Shown here in pieces: positions 23,650-34,700 of a stretch of DNA of 64,000 bases. The notes under the pieces are model-generated. The model saw only the letters and a list, made by a program, of their open reading frames with translations, did not search any database and was not told where the DNA came from. The stretch comes from Chinchilla lanigera (taxonomy: Eukaryota; Chordata; Mammalia; Rodentia; Chinchillidae). Where the stretch lies: positions 17,919,642 through 17,983,641 of the forward strand of contig NW_004955433.1 in the NCBI RefSeq assembly GCF_000276665.1, given 5' to 3'. The first letter of the stretch is position 1; every line of letters starts with the position of its first letter. The translations under genes and the position numbers were made by a program.

Positions 23650-23910
23650 TTTATTGAGATCTTGTTGGATCTTATTAGTCAGCCTTATGCAGGTGCATAA
23701 GGCCAGGTCTTATCTTAAATATAGCAACAATGAAAAGAGCTTATCTCCCTACTTACTTTCTGATATTATGAGGAAGCTATAGGCAGTCAGGTGATGAAAC
23801 TTGTCTTTAACTCTTGCATTCTATGAAAGCTTTGCTTAAGACAAACCACTGTAATCAAATCTCAGTTTCTCCATGTGTAGACAGATGAGAGACAATGTAT
23901 ATTTCAGAAT
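23650..23910 (+). mobile_element. Old MIR/L2-type fragments
   Basis: 23650-23780 has 'tatttattgagatcttgttg' and later 'atatagcaacaatgaaaag', the wording of a common ancient repeat. 23800-23910 has a MIR-like 'agtttctccatgtgtagaca'. Both are heavily decayed. Confidence 0.4.
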
Positions 23911-24292
23911 TTGTATTACAAAATGGAAAAAGATATATGTGCTATTGCTTTATAAACTATATACCACATTGGCATTTCCTTTGCTCTATGGTTAAAATTC
24001 TCATTTTTAAAATCTGATCTTCATTTTCCAGTTGAACCTCTTTTCATAGTCTTCCTTTGCCCCTGAGATAGAGTGAAAACCCTCGAAGGAGGTCTATGCC
24101 TGACTGGCAGTATCTGTGATGTCTCCTTCTTTCTTGTATGCAGCCAAGGAAGACTTAATTTGCTCCTGAAATGCTTTGTTCATACATCATTTGGTAGAGG
24201 TTTAGAGCTCTTATGATCATCTTGGGTCTCTGCTCAGTTCTCTATGCAGTGGTACAATATTCTAGGGTATCCTGGGTGCTCACAGTCTAGGT
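23911..24292. other. Single-copy-looking DNA
   Basis: Nothing recognised. Confidence 0.35.
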
Positions 24293-24780
24293 GTTACAGT
24301 TTGGATCTTGAATGTTTCCGAAAGCCTGATATGCTCAAGGCTTGGTTGCCACTCTATGGCACTATTGAAAGGTGGTAGAACCTTCAGAAGTGGTGCTTAG
24401 TTGGAAGTAATTAGTTCATTGGGAGAATGCCTTTGAGCAGATATTCAGACCCCTTCCCTTCTCTTGATATCTCTCTCTGTCTCTATCTGTCTCTGTTCCT
24501 ATTTCTCTATATGTCTACCTCTGTCTATCTCTCTGTGTCTCTCTGTCTGTCTCTCTGTTTCTCTCTTCCACCCCTCTCCTTGCCATGTAGCCACCATACA
24601 TTAAAAAAACTTCTGCTACATGCTCCTGTGATGGCATACTATTTTACCTCAGGACCAAAGAAATAGTACAGCCCACAGACCATGGGGAAAACTCTGAAAC
24701 AATGAGAAAAACAACCTTTCAATTGTTAAAGTGATCTCACATATTTCTTCTTTAATGGAAAGCTGACTACCACACAGAGT
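24293..24780 (+). mobile_element. MaLR (MLT1/MST-type) LTR, sense
   Basis: Starts 'tgttacagtttggatcttga', then 'ggtggtagaaccttcagaag', 'gtaattagttcattgggaga', 'atgcctttgagcagatattc', a (TCTCTG)n tract, 'cttgccatgtagccaccata' and 'acagcccacagacc'. It ends near 'aaagctgactacc'. The pyrimidine-rich middle is a normal place for microsatellite expansion in these LTRs. Confidence 0.7.
24466..24565. repeat. (TCTCTG)n-like microsatellite
   Basis: Imperfect TCTCTG/TCTATC units within the LTR. Confidence 0.85.
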
Positions 24781-24974
24781 TTTTAGAAAAGAAGATGGCC
24801 AATGTAGTATATGAACAGTGACAAGAGAAAATGGAGCAGCAACTTCAAAGGAGACTGGTTCTGTTTAAGCTAGTATGTACTATGCAGGAGTTTGGTTGTG
24901 GAATTGCACTTTTATTTCATTTACCAACTAAAAGCAGATATACAGTTTTCTGTGTGTTTTAATTTGTCCTTATT

Positions 24975-25390
24975 GTGACACAGTGCTTGACATCCACAGT
25001 TTAAGAATTGAAAGATTTATTCTAGCTCACAGTTCGTAGAGGTTTTGGTCCATGGCTCACTGGCTCCAAGGCAGGATGGCATGGCCGAGGGGCATGGAGG
25101 AGGAGAAACAGTCCTTGGCAGGGCAGGCAGGAGCCAGAGAAAGAGAGAGAGACACACATAGAGACAGAGAGAGAGACAGAGACAGAGACAGAGGGAGAAA
25201 GAGAGTGATCAAGGATGGAGGAAGATACACCTTTCAGACTATGCTCCTAGTGACCCACCTACTCCAACCAGGCTTCATCTCCTAAATCACGTTTTGCTGT
25301 ATCATGCCTGTATGATTTAATCACCTTTCTGACACCCTACCTATGAGAGCTTGAGGCTTTAGGGGTACGTTTAGATATAAACCACTACTC
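24975..25390 (-). mobile_element. MaLR-type LTR, antisense
   Basis: On + it reads 'gaaagatttattctagctca', 'cagttcgtagaggttttggt', 'aaggcaggatggcatgg', a GA-rich microsatellite (25138-25206), 'cccacctactccaaccaggc' and 'ccctacctatgagagcttga'. It parallels the LTR at 18598-19025 and faces the LTR at 24293-24780 in opposite orientation. Confidence 0.65.
25138..25206. repeat. (GAGACA)n microsatellite
   Basis: Imperfect GAGA/GACA units inside the antisense LTR. It is the strand mirror of the TCTCTG tract at 24466-24565. Confidence 0.9.
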
Positions 25391-26641
25391 TATGTTATTG
25401 GTTAGAATTTAAATATTAATTAATAGCAACTAAGAAAAAAAAGCAACACAAAGCTATGCCATGAAAACAAAACAGGCCCTCTTTTCAATAAAATTTGGGG
25501 GCATGTTAACAGCAAGCTCCCTCCATCTTGCCGTCTGAGATCTTTACAGCTTGTTCCTTTTCTCCTTAAGGAGAAAACACTGAGCTCAGAAAACACTGAG
25601 CCCATGCATACCTTAAGAATATAATTTTTTATACCAAATTAGGCCACTAATGGGGACAACTCATGGCTGTGTGATTCCGATAGTGAGTCAATAAGAAGCT
25701 AAAAGCATTGCTTTGCTGAGACAACAATCAGTGAAAACTTTACTCTTTGTGCAACGTGAGGCCATTGGTAACAGAACATTCATTCAGTGAACACCCAATT
25801 CTAACTTGCCAGTATCAACTTCTGCAGAGTTACCCTGTATTTGTGACAGCCTGGAATATAGCCCAGTAGAAAGTTTTATAACGTCTCAAGTATTGCATAC
25901 AAAATAAAGGCTATTATTTTTGCATAAGGACAGGATGGCCTATGGTTTTCAAACGAGGTTTACTGTACCTCAGTAGAAATATATTGTAGCATACCTGCAG
26001 TGTGATAGCCACAAGGGAGCATTGGAGGATTGGTTCATTTCCTTAGGGAATCAATTACAGCCTAAGATACCAGCGGAATGAATATTTATATTGATTAGGT
26101 GGGAAATCAACTGTTTTGAAGTACAGAAATTTATTAGGTTAAGAAAGAAGTATATAAAACATGCTTGGTTAAAGGATTTTCTGAGGGAAACATATCATTG
26201 TGCAGTTCTGTGTGTTTGAAAATAGTTTGTGTTATATTAGCAGAAGTGAAATATACTAAATCAGTAAAATTAAGTGAACATGACTCAGTCAGCAAGCTGT
26301 GCATGCTTTAGTGAGCAAGAAATTTGGGGCAATTTATAATGATGATGGAGGAAGATTCTATGGCATTTATTTTCTTGGCACTATGTGAGAGAGAGAGTGG
26401 AAATCTGCTGGATTTTGGCAGGGGTTTTCCTCAGAACATAGCTGAGGTTTAACAAAAAGGTTTGATGGGAAGATTTAAGAAAGATTAACTGTTTTTTGTG
26501 CTCAGAAATTTCTCTAACATTATTTCTGCTTGATATTTTGCATGCAGTAACTGTCACCATACACGTAGAAAAATCAAAAATTGTGAATGAATTTTTTTCT
26601 CATCTTTGCTTGGCTGGAATTGGTGTTTGTTTTCTTTTATT
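25391..26641. other. Single-copy-looking DNA
   Basis: No gene or element recognised. Confidence 0.35.
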
Positions 26642-26735
26642 TTTTATATATTTTTATTTTTTTTTACAGTACCTGGAATCGAACTCATGACCTTGTGCTT
26701 GCCAGGCAGGCACTGTGAGCTAAATTCCCAGCCCC
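26642..26735 (-). mobile_element. ID SINE, antisense
   Basis: T-rich tail, 'cagtacctggaatcgaactc', 'cttgccaggcaggcactg', then 'tgagctaaattcccagcccc'. A few bases of the middle (between the two pol III boxes) are missing compared with the other copies. Confidence 0.85.
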
Positions 26736-26973
26736 ACAATGGGTGTTTGAAGGAACTTTTGTATTGGTCAACTGAAGGCTTGATTCCCTCAGTGCTGTAC
26801 ATACGTTGGCTGGTTTAACAACTGTGACAACAGACCTGGCTGATCTCTCCCTATCAAATCTGACATCTATCTGTATCACTTTTCAATAGGTATTTGGCTC
26901 TATTAAAAGAGTATTATTTCTTGATAATCAATTAATACTTAGGGGATTACAACGAAAAGCAAAGTATACTTAC

Positions 26974-27053
26974 CTTATTTCTCATCTTCAGTGGATACAC
27001 AATTTTGATGATCTGTTGGTCGAATTCAAACCTATAAGTATATGTGAATTGGG
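26974..27053 (-). other. Candidate exon (unverified)
   Basis: On the minus strand an open frame reads FEFDQQIIKIVYPLKMRNK directly up to a near-consensus donor (aag|gtaagtat). Two acceptors are possible: one gives 26974-27053 (80 nt, preceded by a T-rich tract and ggaag), the other 26974-27031 (58 nt, preceded by cttatag). Codon choice and amino-acid make-up look protein-like, but the segment is short and I do not recognise the protein. The larger ORF around it runs into a MaLR LTR and is not itself real. Confidence 0.25.
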
Positions 27054-27196
27054 CTTCCACCAGAGACAGATTGTAAAATAAAAAGCGAGATGCAAGTACC
27101 AGTTTGAAATGTTTGAGGTGGTGAAGACAACATACAGAGAAGACAAAGAAGCTTAGAGAGTTTGTTTCGGGTTGCAGTTTGAGCATTTCTTCTCTT

Positions 27197-27590
27197 GTTA
27201 TGGTTTGTGTTTGGGTGTCTACCCAAAGCCACCTGTAGTCATGGGGCAGGCTTCTAGAGTTTGTGATTGATCCATGGTCCAATGTTGGAATTATGGACGT
27301 GAGTGCTACACCTGCCCTGGGGCAGATAGTTTACATACAATGTAAGGGAGGGAAAGAGGCTGCTTGCCTTTCCTCCATTTTTCTTTTGTTGTTTTTTCTA
27401 CCCTCCCCCACCATTAACTGTTAGCCCTCTGCCACGTGCCACTCTGCCTTGCAGCCAGCCAGGTATGAACTGAAACATCCACAAACCATGAGTTAAATTA
27501 ACCTTTTCTTCTTTAATTTGGGGTGTTGGGTATTTTATCTCAGCAGTGAGAGAAAAGTAACCAAGAACCTCTCTAAAAGGTTTGCCATCA
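27197..27590 (+). mobile_element. MaLR-like LTR, sense
   Basis: Begins 'tgttatggtttgtgtttggg', and ends with the MaLR-like tail 'accatgagttaaattaacct', 'gggtattttatctcagcagt', 'gagagaaaagtaaccaag'. A solo LTR with no internal sequence. Confidence 0.65.
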
Positions 27591-28315
27591 CTGGTTTAGG
27601 AAACAGTGTAAAAAGGGCACCGCAGAATTATTTCACTTGCTGGTGAAAATAGTAGGAATATTTGTACATTTTCCATCCTTTGAGGTCTGTTCCTGCGGTT
27701 GTTGATGCAGCACTTCTGACCTTGCCCACTAGTAGGCAGCAAGGATGTCTAGAAAGAGTCCTGAGGCACAGAGATAAATAAACGTCAACTATTTGGAACA
27801 CATAGATACAGTAAAGTCCAAAGGCTACAGCAAAGGCAGGGATGATGTTCACAACATGCTTATACCAAACATCTTGCTCTCCAATATTTTTTATGATTGA
27901 TTTTCTCTGCCTTGATTATTTCTGCCCCAAAATAAGGACTGAACTAACAATATAGCCTCCATTTATTTCTTTCTACCTAAATAACTCATAAATTTTGTTC
28001 CTGTGTTGCTTAGTATCCTTGTATCATTTAGATAACACATAGATCATTTTTCTATAGATAGTATATTTACAAATTAAACATGGTAAGACTTGCTTACTTG
28101 CTCCCTTATTTTTTCTCAATACTTTTCACATTCTAGGGCCTAGATTTGTATGAGTTTCATAGTTTATATAGTTGCATAATCTAATTTATCTTCCTATGCG
28201 AGATAGCACAACAGATCTATATACTTTTGTGACAAAATTATGTATTAAATGATTTGTGTATAGGTTGAATCCGTAAATGCAAATTAATAAATAATACTAT
28301 CAAATCTGTAGAATT
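27591..28315. other. Single-copy-looking DNA
   Basis: Nothing recognised; AT-rich. Confidence 0.35.
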
Positions 28316-28432
28316 CAAGCTAGATTTCCGACATGCACCTGTAATCCCAACTATATATTTAGAAGATTGAGGTAGGAGAATTAAAGTTGGAGGCCAGGTT
28401 GGGCAACCTAATGAGATTCTATGTCAAAACAC
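28316..28432 (+). mobile_element. B1 SINE, diverged
   Basis: 'catgcacctgtaatcccaac', 'agattgaggtaggagaatta', 'ttggaggccaggttgggcaa' and 'gattctatgtcaaaac' in B1 order. No clear internal duplication, and it looks older than the other B1 copies. Confidence 0.65.
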
Positions 28433-28721
28433 AAGCAATCTTAATATGCATGGCATCCATTCAAAATACTATGTAATATGGGTTGTTTATGAATTTTTAC
28501 AACTTTCTGTTTTATTCTAGCATGATAAATCTTCATTTCTTCCCTTGAACCTTCTTCGTAGGGAGTTTTTCATTATTGTTTGTAATTACATTTTGGAACC
28601 ATTCTTTCCTACAACACTTATTTTCTTTTATCTTCTTTATTTGACTGCAGTATATTTTCAAATTATTTTCAAAATAAAGAAGTACTGGTGGAAAAGTATT
28701 ATATTTAATTCTTAATTTAGC

Positions 28722-28872
28722 ATCCTAGGAATCAAATCCAGGGCTTTTATCACTTAATTTTTATACTATTTTAAGCAATGTTTTATAATGGGTATTGAAC
28801 CCCAGACCTTCCAAATAAATATGGCCTCCCATAATTCTGGGATTATAAATATGTGCCACAGTTTCCAGCAAG
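28722..28872 (-). mobile_element. Probable B1-dID dimeric SINE, antisense
   Basis: 28785-28830 looks like the antisense B-box part of an ID ('gggtattgaaccccagacct') and 28831-28872 like the antisense head of a B1 ('attctgggattataaatatg', 'tgccacagtttccagc'). An ID-like half 3' to a B1 half is the structure described for B1-dID elements of several non-murid rodent families. Strongly diverged, so only probable. Confidence 0.45.
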
Positions 28873-29089
28873 GCCTTTTAAATTTTAAGATTTCTTTCTC
28901 ATGCTCTTACTTCTTTAAAAATCTGCCTTTGCTTTATGATTGCTTTATATTAGGGATTTCTTGAAACAACATAGATATGACAATGAGGAGAAAATACAGT
29001 TTGAGAACATAATGCAGCAATTTATTTACAAATCTAGAGTTTTTTATACTTTATTTTTTATTTTAAAGAGAATAATAAAAAAAGAACAA

Positions 29090-29222
29090 TAAGAAAATAC
29101 CAACAAAATAGAAAAAAACAAAACAGCAAAAATAATAAAAATGACACAGGGTTTCAGAATAAAATAATAGGAATTAACAGTGGTTGTTATATTATATATT
29201 GTTATCTTCCACAAAGTTGATC
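29090..29222 (-). mobile_element. L1 3'UTR-like fragment, antisense
   Basis: The reverse complement shares 'agataacaatatataatata' and 'acaaccactg' with 56487-56520 and 2630-2675. It sits directly left of an L1 3' end in the opposite orientation. Confidence 0.4.
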
Positions 29223-29239
29223 AGATTACCAGATGTAAG

Positions 29240-29740
29240 AATGCACACAATAGAGTATTACTCAGCTATAAGAAAGTTAACCTCAAGGCTTTGGTAGGTA
29301 AATAGATGCAACTAGAGACCATACTCATAAGTGAAATAAATCAGATCCACGTGTGTAAACACTGTATTGTCTCCCTAGTGAAGGAACATGAAAGAGTAAA
29401 TAAAACCCAAATCATACAATAGATATTATAAAAGGGAAAAATTGATCAAAGGGAGAAACAACTGGGATGAAGGAAAGTAGAAAAAGAAAGAAAGAAGGGA
29501 GGGAAAATATATATATATATAAATGTATGTATATAGAAGAAAAGCTGGGATAACTGTACTGGTGATGTCTAATGGTTTATTGAAAATAGCAGTTAATGCC
29601 TAATTTTGTTCTTTTTGATCAATGTTGCATGCTTATATCTGGTAAGCTGAACAACTAATTTGAAGACAATGTGCCATATGACAATCATTGGTGAATGCCT
29701 GCCATGTTGTCCAGTAAAATAAATCTAGAGTTTTTCTTTT
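29240..29740 (+). mobile_element. L1 LINE 3' end (ORF2 end and 3'UTR)
   Basis: Starts near 'acacaatagagtattactca', the L1 ORF2 C-terminal block, followed by 'gatgcaactagagaccatac', 'aagtgaaataaatcagatcc', a purine-rich tract at 29468-29510 with a short TA run, then the same 3'UTR order as 2390-2560. Confidence 0.75.
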
Positions 29741-30835
29741 TAAAAAAATTCTGGCCTTGCTTTCAATTGTCTAAAAAACACTGAAGCTCTTTTCAAGTTT
29801 ATTGATTAGGACAAAGCCTGTGTGATTTGAGTCAGGCTTATCCATAGAAAGATATTCCATCAGGTTAAAGGGTCAAGAAGTCATCCAATATGCCTTTGGA
29901 ATCCATCTTATCTTCTTTTTTTTGAGTGTAATTCTTTAGAAACCATTTTTATCATTTTACTGAGGTTCAAGGGAAATTAAGTGCGTGTTTTTGATTTGTC
30001 TTCTGATCCAAAAGCTTTACATATCTACAGCACAATATTCAATTTTCCACCTGAAGGGAGCATTTCCTTCAGACCTCATCTTCTATAACATGTGAAAATA
30101 TGCGTCTCTGCTGTCTGGAAAGGATATTTCAGCAGAAATAAATATTAAGAAGAAGTTGAGGGAGGTAGGCTTGGAGGTGATGGTTCTGGATTCAGGATTG
30201 CTTTCTAAGATTTTCTTAATTTATAAACATCTATTCCTCACTTTTCTCATCTGAGATTCAGTGTCTAGATTTATTTTAACAAATAAAAATAGAAATTCCT
30301 GTATATGACATAGGATTTTCTTCATGTTTCAACAAAAGTATGTGAAAGTATTTGGAAGCCTTTCAATATTGTACATCATATCAGATATACAAAGGTAAAT
30401 GAATGTAATTCTTGCAAGACAGGGAATGGAAGAGAAGGACGTGGCAGAAGAATGGAGTTGTGTTATGTACATGTGCCAACTCCAGTGATGAATGCACTCA
30501 TTGTGCAACTGGTACCTCCAGGCACAAACTTGATTCTTTCCACAATTCTGGTCAACACAGCTTGATGAGAACCAAAATCAAATTTTCCCATAAGTTCACC
30601 TTTGAATCTAACCATTGAATTTGATTCCTTTCTCGTCCAACTGGGTTTGCCACCAGAACGGTGGAAAGAATTAAATTTGTGAACTGAGGCACCACTCTAC
30701 TGCAAACATGTGCAATTAATAAAGTTAACGTGTCACAGCCAATTTTAAAATGTTGTCAATAATGTCAAAATATAGAGACATAAATGTTTCCAGAAAAGAA
30801 TGCTATTTTGAGTAATTATCACTTTGTGTTGCTCC
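29741..30835. other. Single-copy-looking DNA
   Basis: No element recognised with confidence (a MIR-like patch may lie at 30195-30290). Confidence 0.35.
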
Positions 30836-31150
30836 AGCCCAGTTAGCAAATAACCCAGGAAGCTGTCAGCTTTGAGTGGGGCCCACAGCAGGAGAAGACA
30901 ATGCAACAGATCCAGGCTGCTCTACAGGCTTCTCTGACACTTGGGCCACATGATGTGTTAGACCTGCTTGTACTGAAAGTGTCAGTGGCAGATAGGATGG
31001 CTGTTTGGATCCTCTGGTGGGTGAATCACAGGCAAGACCTTTAGGATATTGGAGCAAGCCTGTTAACATCTCCAGACAACCACTTTCCCTGTGAGAGATA
31101 GCTCATGGTTTGACACTGGAAAGCTATGGCTTACTATCAATTATGACTAT
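30836..31150 (+). pseudogene. Endogenous retrovirus pol fragment (RT/RNase H junction)
   Basis: A plus-strand frame reads LTLGPHDVLDLLVLKVSVAD ... AVWILWW, then after stops SPDNHFPCER. This is the wording of the RT connection to RNase H in ERV pol (usual form: a 'planplhd'-like stretch, then a 'W.LWQ' motif, then 'N..PFE.QLL'). It is too short and too broken to class firmly. No LTR adjoins it directly, though an ERVL-type LTR begins 400 bp to the right. Confidence 0.5.
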
Positions 31151-31213
31151 GACTCCATACCAGTATTTAAATATTGCTAAAATTACACTGTAGTCTTTAT
31201 AAGATGTCAACAG

Positions 31214-31311
31214 AAAGCCTGGCGTGGTGGTGCAGGCCTGTAATCCCAGCACTCAGGAGGTTGAGGCAGGAGGATAACAATGAGTTCAAGGCCAGCCTAG
31301 GGTACATTCTT
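31214..31311 (+). mobile_element. B1 SINE, 3'-truncated
   Basis: 'cctggcgtggtggtgcaggc', 'tgtaatcccagcactcagga', 'aggataacaatgagttcaag' and 'gccagcctagggtac', then it stops abruptly and a T-rich, L1 3'-like sequence begins. Confidence 0.85.
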
Positions 31312-31420
31312 TTTTTTTGTCTTTGTTGTTGCTATTTTGTTATTGTTTTTTAAATTCTCTTTAAAATGAAAAATAAAGCAAAACAAAGAGACACCAAAAA
31401 CAAATGCCAACAGAACATCA
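31312..31420 (-). mobile_element. L1 3'-end-like fragment, antisense
   Basis: 'tgttgttgctattttgttat' and 'aaattctctttaaaatgaaa' resemble the T-rich block at 56565-56650 and the reverse of 29090-29150. Possibly the tail of an L1 that truncated the B1. Confidence 0.35.
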
Positions 31421-31549
31421 AAAAAATTTTGCCTCCCACTCTGGGAAGTGAATTAGTGCATTTTTCAGTAGTACATAGGAAGTAATGTTATGTAGAAATA
31501 TTATCTTGCTACTATTTTTGTGATGAAATATGATTTAAATACATGTGTT

Positions 31550-32140
31550 TGGGTGTTTAGGTATCAAGTTGACAAGGGGTGGACTTGTGGTTAATCTTTA
31601 TTGTCAACTTTATTGGATTGAGACGTATCTAGAGGATTAGTAATGCAAACTTCTGGATGTGTTTCATGCCTCTGAGGGTAAATCCAGAGACAACTGGTAT
31701 GTGGATCAGCTAAATGAGTGCAGAAGATCCATCTGGGCTGTGTCATTGTCCAGTAGGCTTACAGCCTGGATAAGAAGATAAAAACAGAAGAAACAAGCCA
31801 TCCATACTTGAAAACTTGACTTTGCCTGAGCAGGTTGATCTTTTGCTGCTGTCACTGCCTGTGGACATCAGAATCTGGTTTTTGCAATGTTTTGGTGCAG
31901 AATCACAAGAGTGACTCTCTGGGTTGCTTCTAGGCCTTCAGCATTGGAAAGGCTGCATCCTTGGTCTTTCTCATCCTGTGCTTCCAGTTGTAATGAGGAG
32001 CTGCTGGATTTTTCTGGATCTCCAGTGTGCAAATGGTCACCATGGGATAGTCTAGGCTCCGATCCTATAAGCCAACCTAATAAATCTCCTTTTATAATTA
32101 CACATACATATATATTTCTATTGGTTCTTTCCCTCTAATG
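31550..32140 (+). mobile_element. ERVL/MLT2-like solo LTR
   Basis: Ordered landmarks of a common mammalian LTR: 'attggattgagacgtatcta', 'gaggattagtaatgcaaact', 'tctggatgtgtttcatgcct', 'ggacatcagaatctgg', 'tctccagtgtgcaaatgg', 'caacctaataaatctccttt' (poly-A signal AATAAA) and 'ctattggttctttccctcta' at the end. The family name is not certain. The 83-codon frame at 31887-32138 is incidental. Confidence 0.65.
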
Positions 32141-33359
32141 CACATTTTTAAAAAATTAAGTTTTCCAGCCACTTATACTAACCTACTTTTTCACTTTTCT
32201 TTGGGACGGATTTCCCATTTTACATATAAGTAAACATAGGGCCAAAAGAGTCAGTGTGTCCTCAAAAACATCAAATCATCATAATTGCTACTTAAAAATA
32301 ATTCTTTTTGACTTTGCGCTTCATTCCTACACCTTTGATAAAGATTTGTACAGCAACTTCTATCTCAGAAGAAATATTATGACTTACAAAATACATTACA
32401 AAATAGACAGGAAGGGCAAGGTCTAAAAAGCAAATACTTGTCCAAAAATTAAATGAAATTCATAGCAAAATAGTTGATTAGGGAGTTTCTTTAAAATAAT
32501 GTCAAATATTTGTGTCAGGTAAATCTCTTTAATGATGACCATGATGAATCTAAATAGAAAATTAAAATCTGAAATGCAGGCTTGCAACCAGGATATGATG
32601 TTTCAGGATATAAGAAAAATAGTGAGCATAGCACTTGCTAAAAGCAGAAACCACTGTCCCTCTACTTCTTAAATATGAATTATATTATTGGAGACTAGAT
32701 AGGATTATGTGCCTGGGTATCATACATATATATATATTAGTAGTAGTTTCAACCAGTACAAATAATCTTAGGGAAAATTAAAAATCTGGTTTTTCCTTTT
32801 ACCTCAATATAAACTCATAAATGTTTTGCTGTTTGCAGGGAAAGTATGTCATTATAAAAACAAAGGTTTAGATTATTAGATTCTATCAGCCAGTGGGGAA
32901 AAAACGTTATTTATTTGGTAGCTTAATAACAGTATCCCCTCAAAGAGTAGACACATTATATCACAGCTTGAGACAGAGGGACTTTCTAATTTTAAAATGT
33001 TAATATATTTTTGCACTGTAATAGCCCAGGCAAAAGGAGAAGAGGAGATATTTGGGGACTCTACTGAGGATACTAGGGTGGCAAAATGTGAACATTTTGC
33101 AATCCTTAGAATTCTATGATGTGGACAATCATGTACTGTGGATTATGTAGCAAAACTTGTATGTAATTTAAAATAAGCCAAATTTAATATTCACAGTTTT
33201 TTTTTTTACCTAGGAATTGTTTTGGCTTGATCCTTTCTGTCTCCTTATATATAGAATGTGGAGACTGAACTATATACTCCTTAAAGTTTCCTTAAGCTAT
33301 GGAATTCTATGCCTACATGTATTAATCTAAATGCCAATACACGGTTGTAAATTCTTCCA
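32141..33359. other. Single-copy-looking DNA
   Basis: AT-rich; no gene or element recognised. Confidence 0.35.
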
Positions 33360-33775
33360 ACAAAGACCCAATAAGTCATATGTTCTGGGACCTTTGCCTT
33401 TTGTGTTCCTTTCTCACAGTTACTCTAGACTTGGTCATGTTATTGCCTTTAGCCAAAAGGACATAAACAAGCACACTGCAAACAGAAATTTCAAAGGCAC
33501 AGTGCATTCTGCTGTCCCACTTTGGAACACTCACCTGGAAGTACAACATAAGAAATCCAATTTAGCCCTCTGGGGACTTACATAAGAGAGCCAAGACACT
33601 GAAGCTGATAACCAGGACCAACTGTAAAATATGCAACTAAGGTACTGCACCTGTAGCCATGCAGATATAGCTAAATGCATAAGCCCAGGAGCCATTAAGT
33701 TGATAAAATTATGAAAAATAATTATTGTTGTCTTATGACACTTAGTTTTAGGTTATTTCGTTACAGGGAAATGGA
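33360..33775 (+). mobile_element. MLT1-type MaLR LTR, sense
   Basis: 'agccaaaaggacataaacaa', 'gcacactgcaaacag', 'gagagccaagacactgaagc', 'attattgttgtcttatgaca', 'cttagttttaggttatttcg' and 'ttacagggaaatggataact' follow MLT1 order, with the usual 3' end. Confidence 0.55.
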
Positions 33776-34499
33776 TAACTGATCCACTATTTGGAAATGC
33801 CTTCCCATAAATGTAACCCTGAGAGCTATTTGTAGTATTAAATGCAGCAATTTTTATTTGGCTATCAGAATATGAGCAGTAAAAAAGGGATCAAACATTG
33901 TGTACTGCAAATATGTACTGATAAAAAAGGGAAAGAGATTTTTTGTCTTGCTCATGATTAGGTTCCTAACACTTAATGAAACATCAGAACTATATTGTAT
34001 ATAAGTGATAACTAATCCCTTCCAAACTTGGATAATGAAATCCACATTTATTGTTTCACAGTTGTTTTGGTTTAGAAATTCTAGCATAACTTATTTGAGT
34101 ACTCTGTTTTAGAGACTCACAAGGATACAAGAATATATTATAATTTGTGGTTTTGTCTGAAAGCTCAACTGGGGAAACATTCAAATCCATGCTCATTCAC
34201 ATGATTGTTACTGAGATTCCATTTCTTACTGGTTTCTAGCTATACAGTCAACAATTTCCTGGCATATGAGGTTCTCCAACATGGCAGCTTGATTAACCAA
34301 ACAAAAGAAAAGGAAAGACTGCCTACAAGGTGGAAATCTCATCATTTTGTAACCTAATAATGGAAATGAAATCTCAGTGCTTTAATGATAGTCTATTTGT
34401 TAATCTGTAGGTGTAGTCCACATTCAAGTTTAGGGAATAAAAAAGGACATAAATGCAAAGAGAAATTATTGAGGTTCATTGTTGAAATCTATTTATTAT
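33776..34499. other. Single-copy-looking DNA
   Basis: Nothing recognised. Confidence 0.35.
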
Positions 34500-34700
34500 A
34501 TGCCCACAGAAAATGCTGAGCATATCTTTAAAGAGATGCACAAATGAATAAGCAAACATGTATTAATGAGCAAATAGATGTCAGGCACTATGCAATATGC
34601 AAGGAATTCATACTTGATAATTACACAATCTCTGCTTTCTAAAGCCTACAGTTAAGCAATGAATAATCATTTTTAAAAAAGAAAAACACAATAAAAGTGC
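34500..34700 (+). mobile_element. Ancient SINE/LINE fragment
   Basis: 'gatgtcaggcactatgcaat' and 'cacaatctctgctttctaaa' with 'gcctacagttaagcaa' match a very common ancient mammalian repeat wording (the 'tgccaggcactgtgc ... cctgccctcaaggagcttacagt' type). Confidence 0.4.

Noticed and set aside
27577..27595. Third hAT MITE end (aaaaggtttgccatcactg)
   Set aside because: Only about 19 bp match the terminal repeat and the adjoining sequence is a MaLR LTR.
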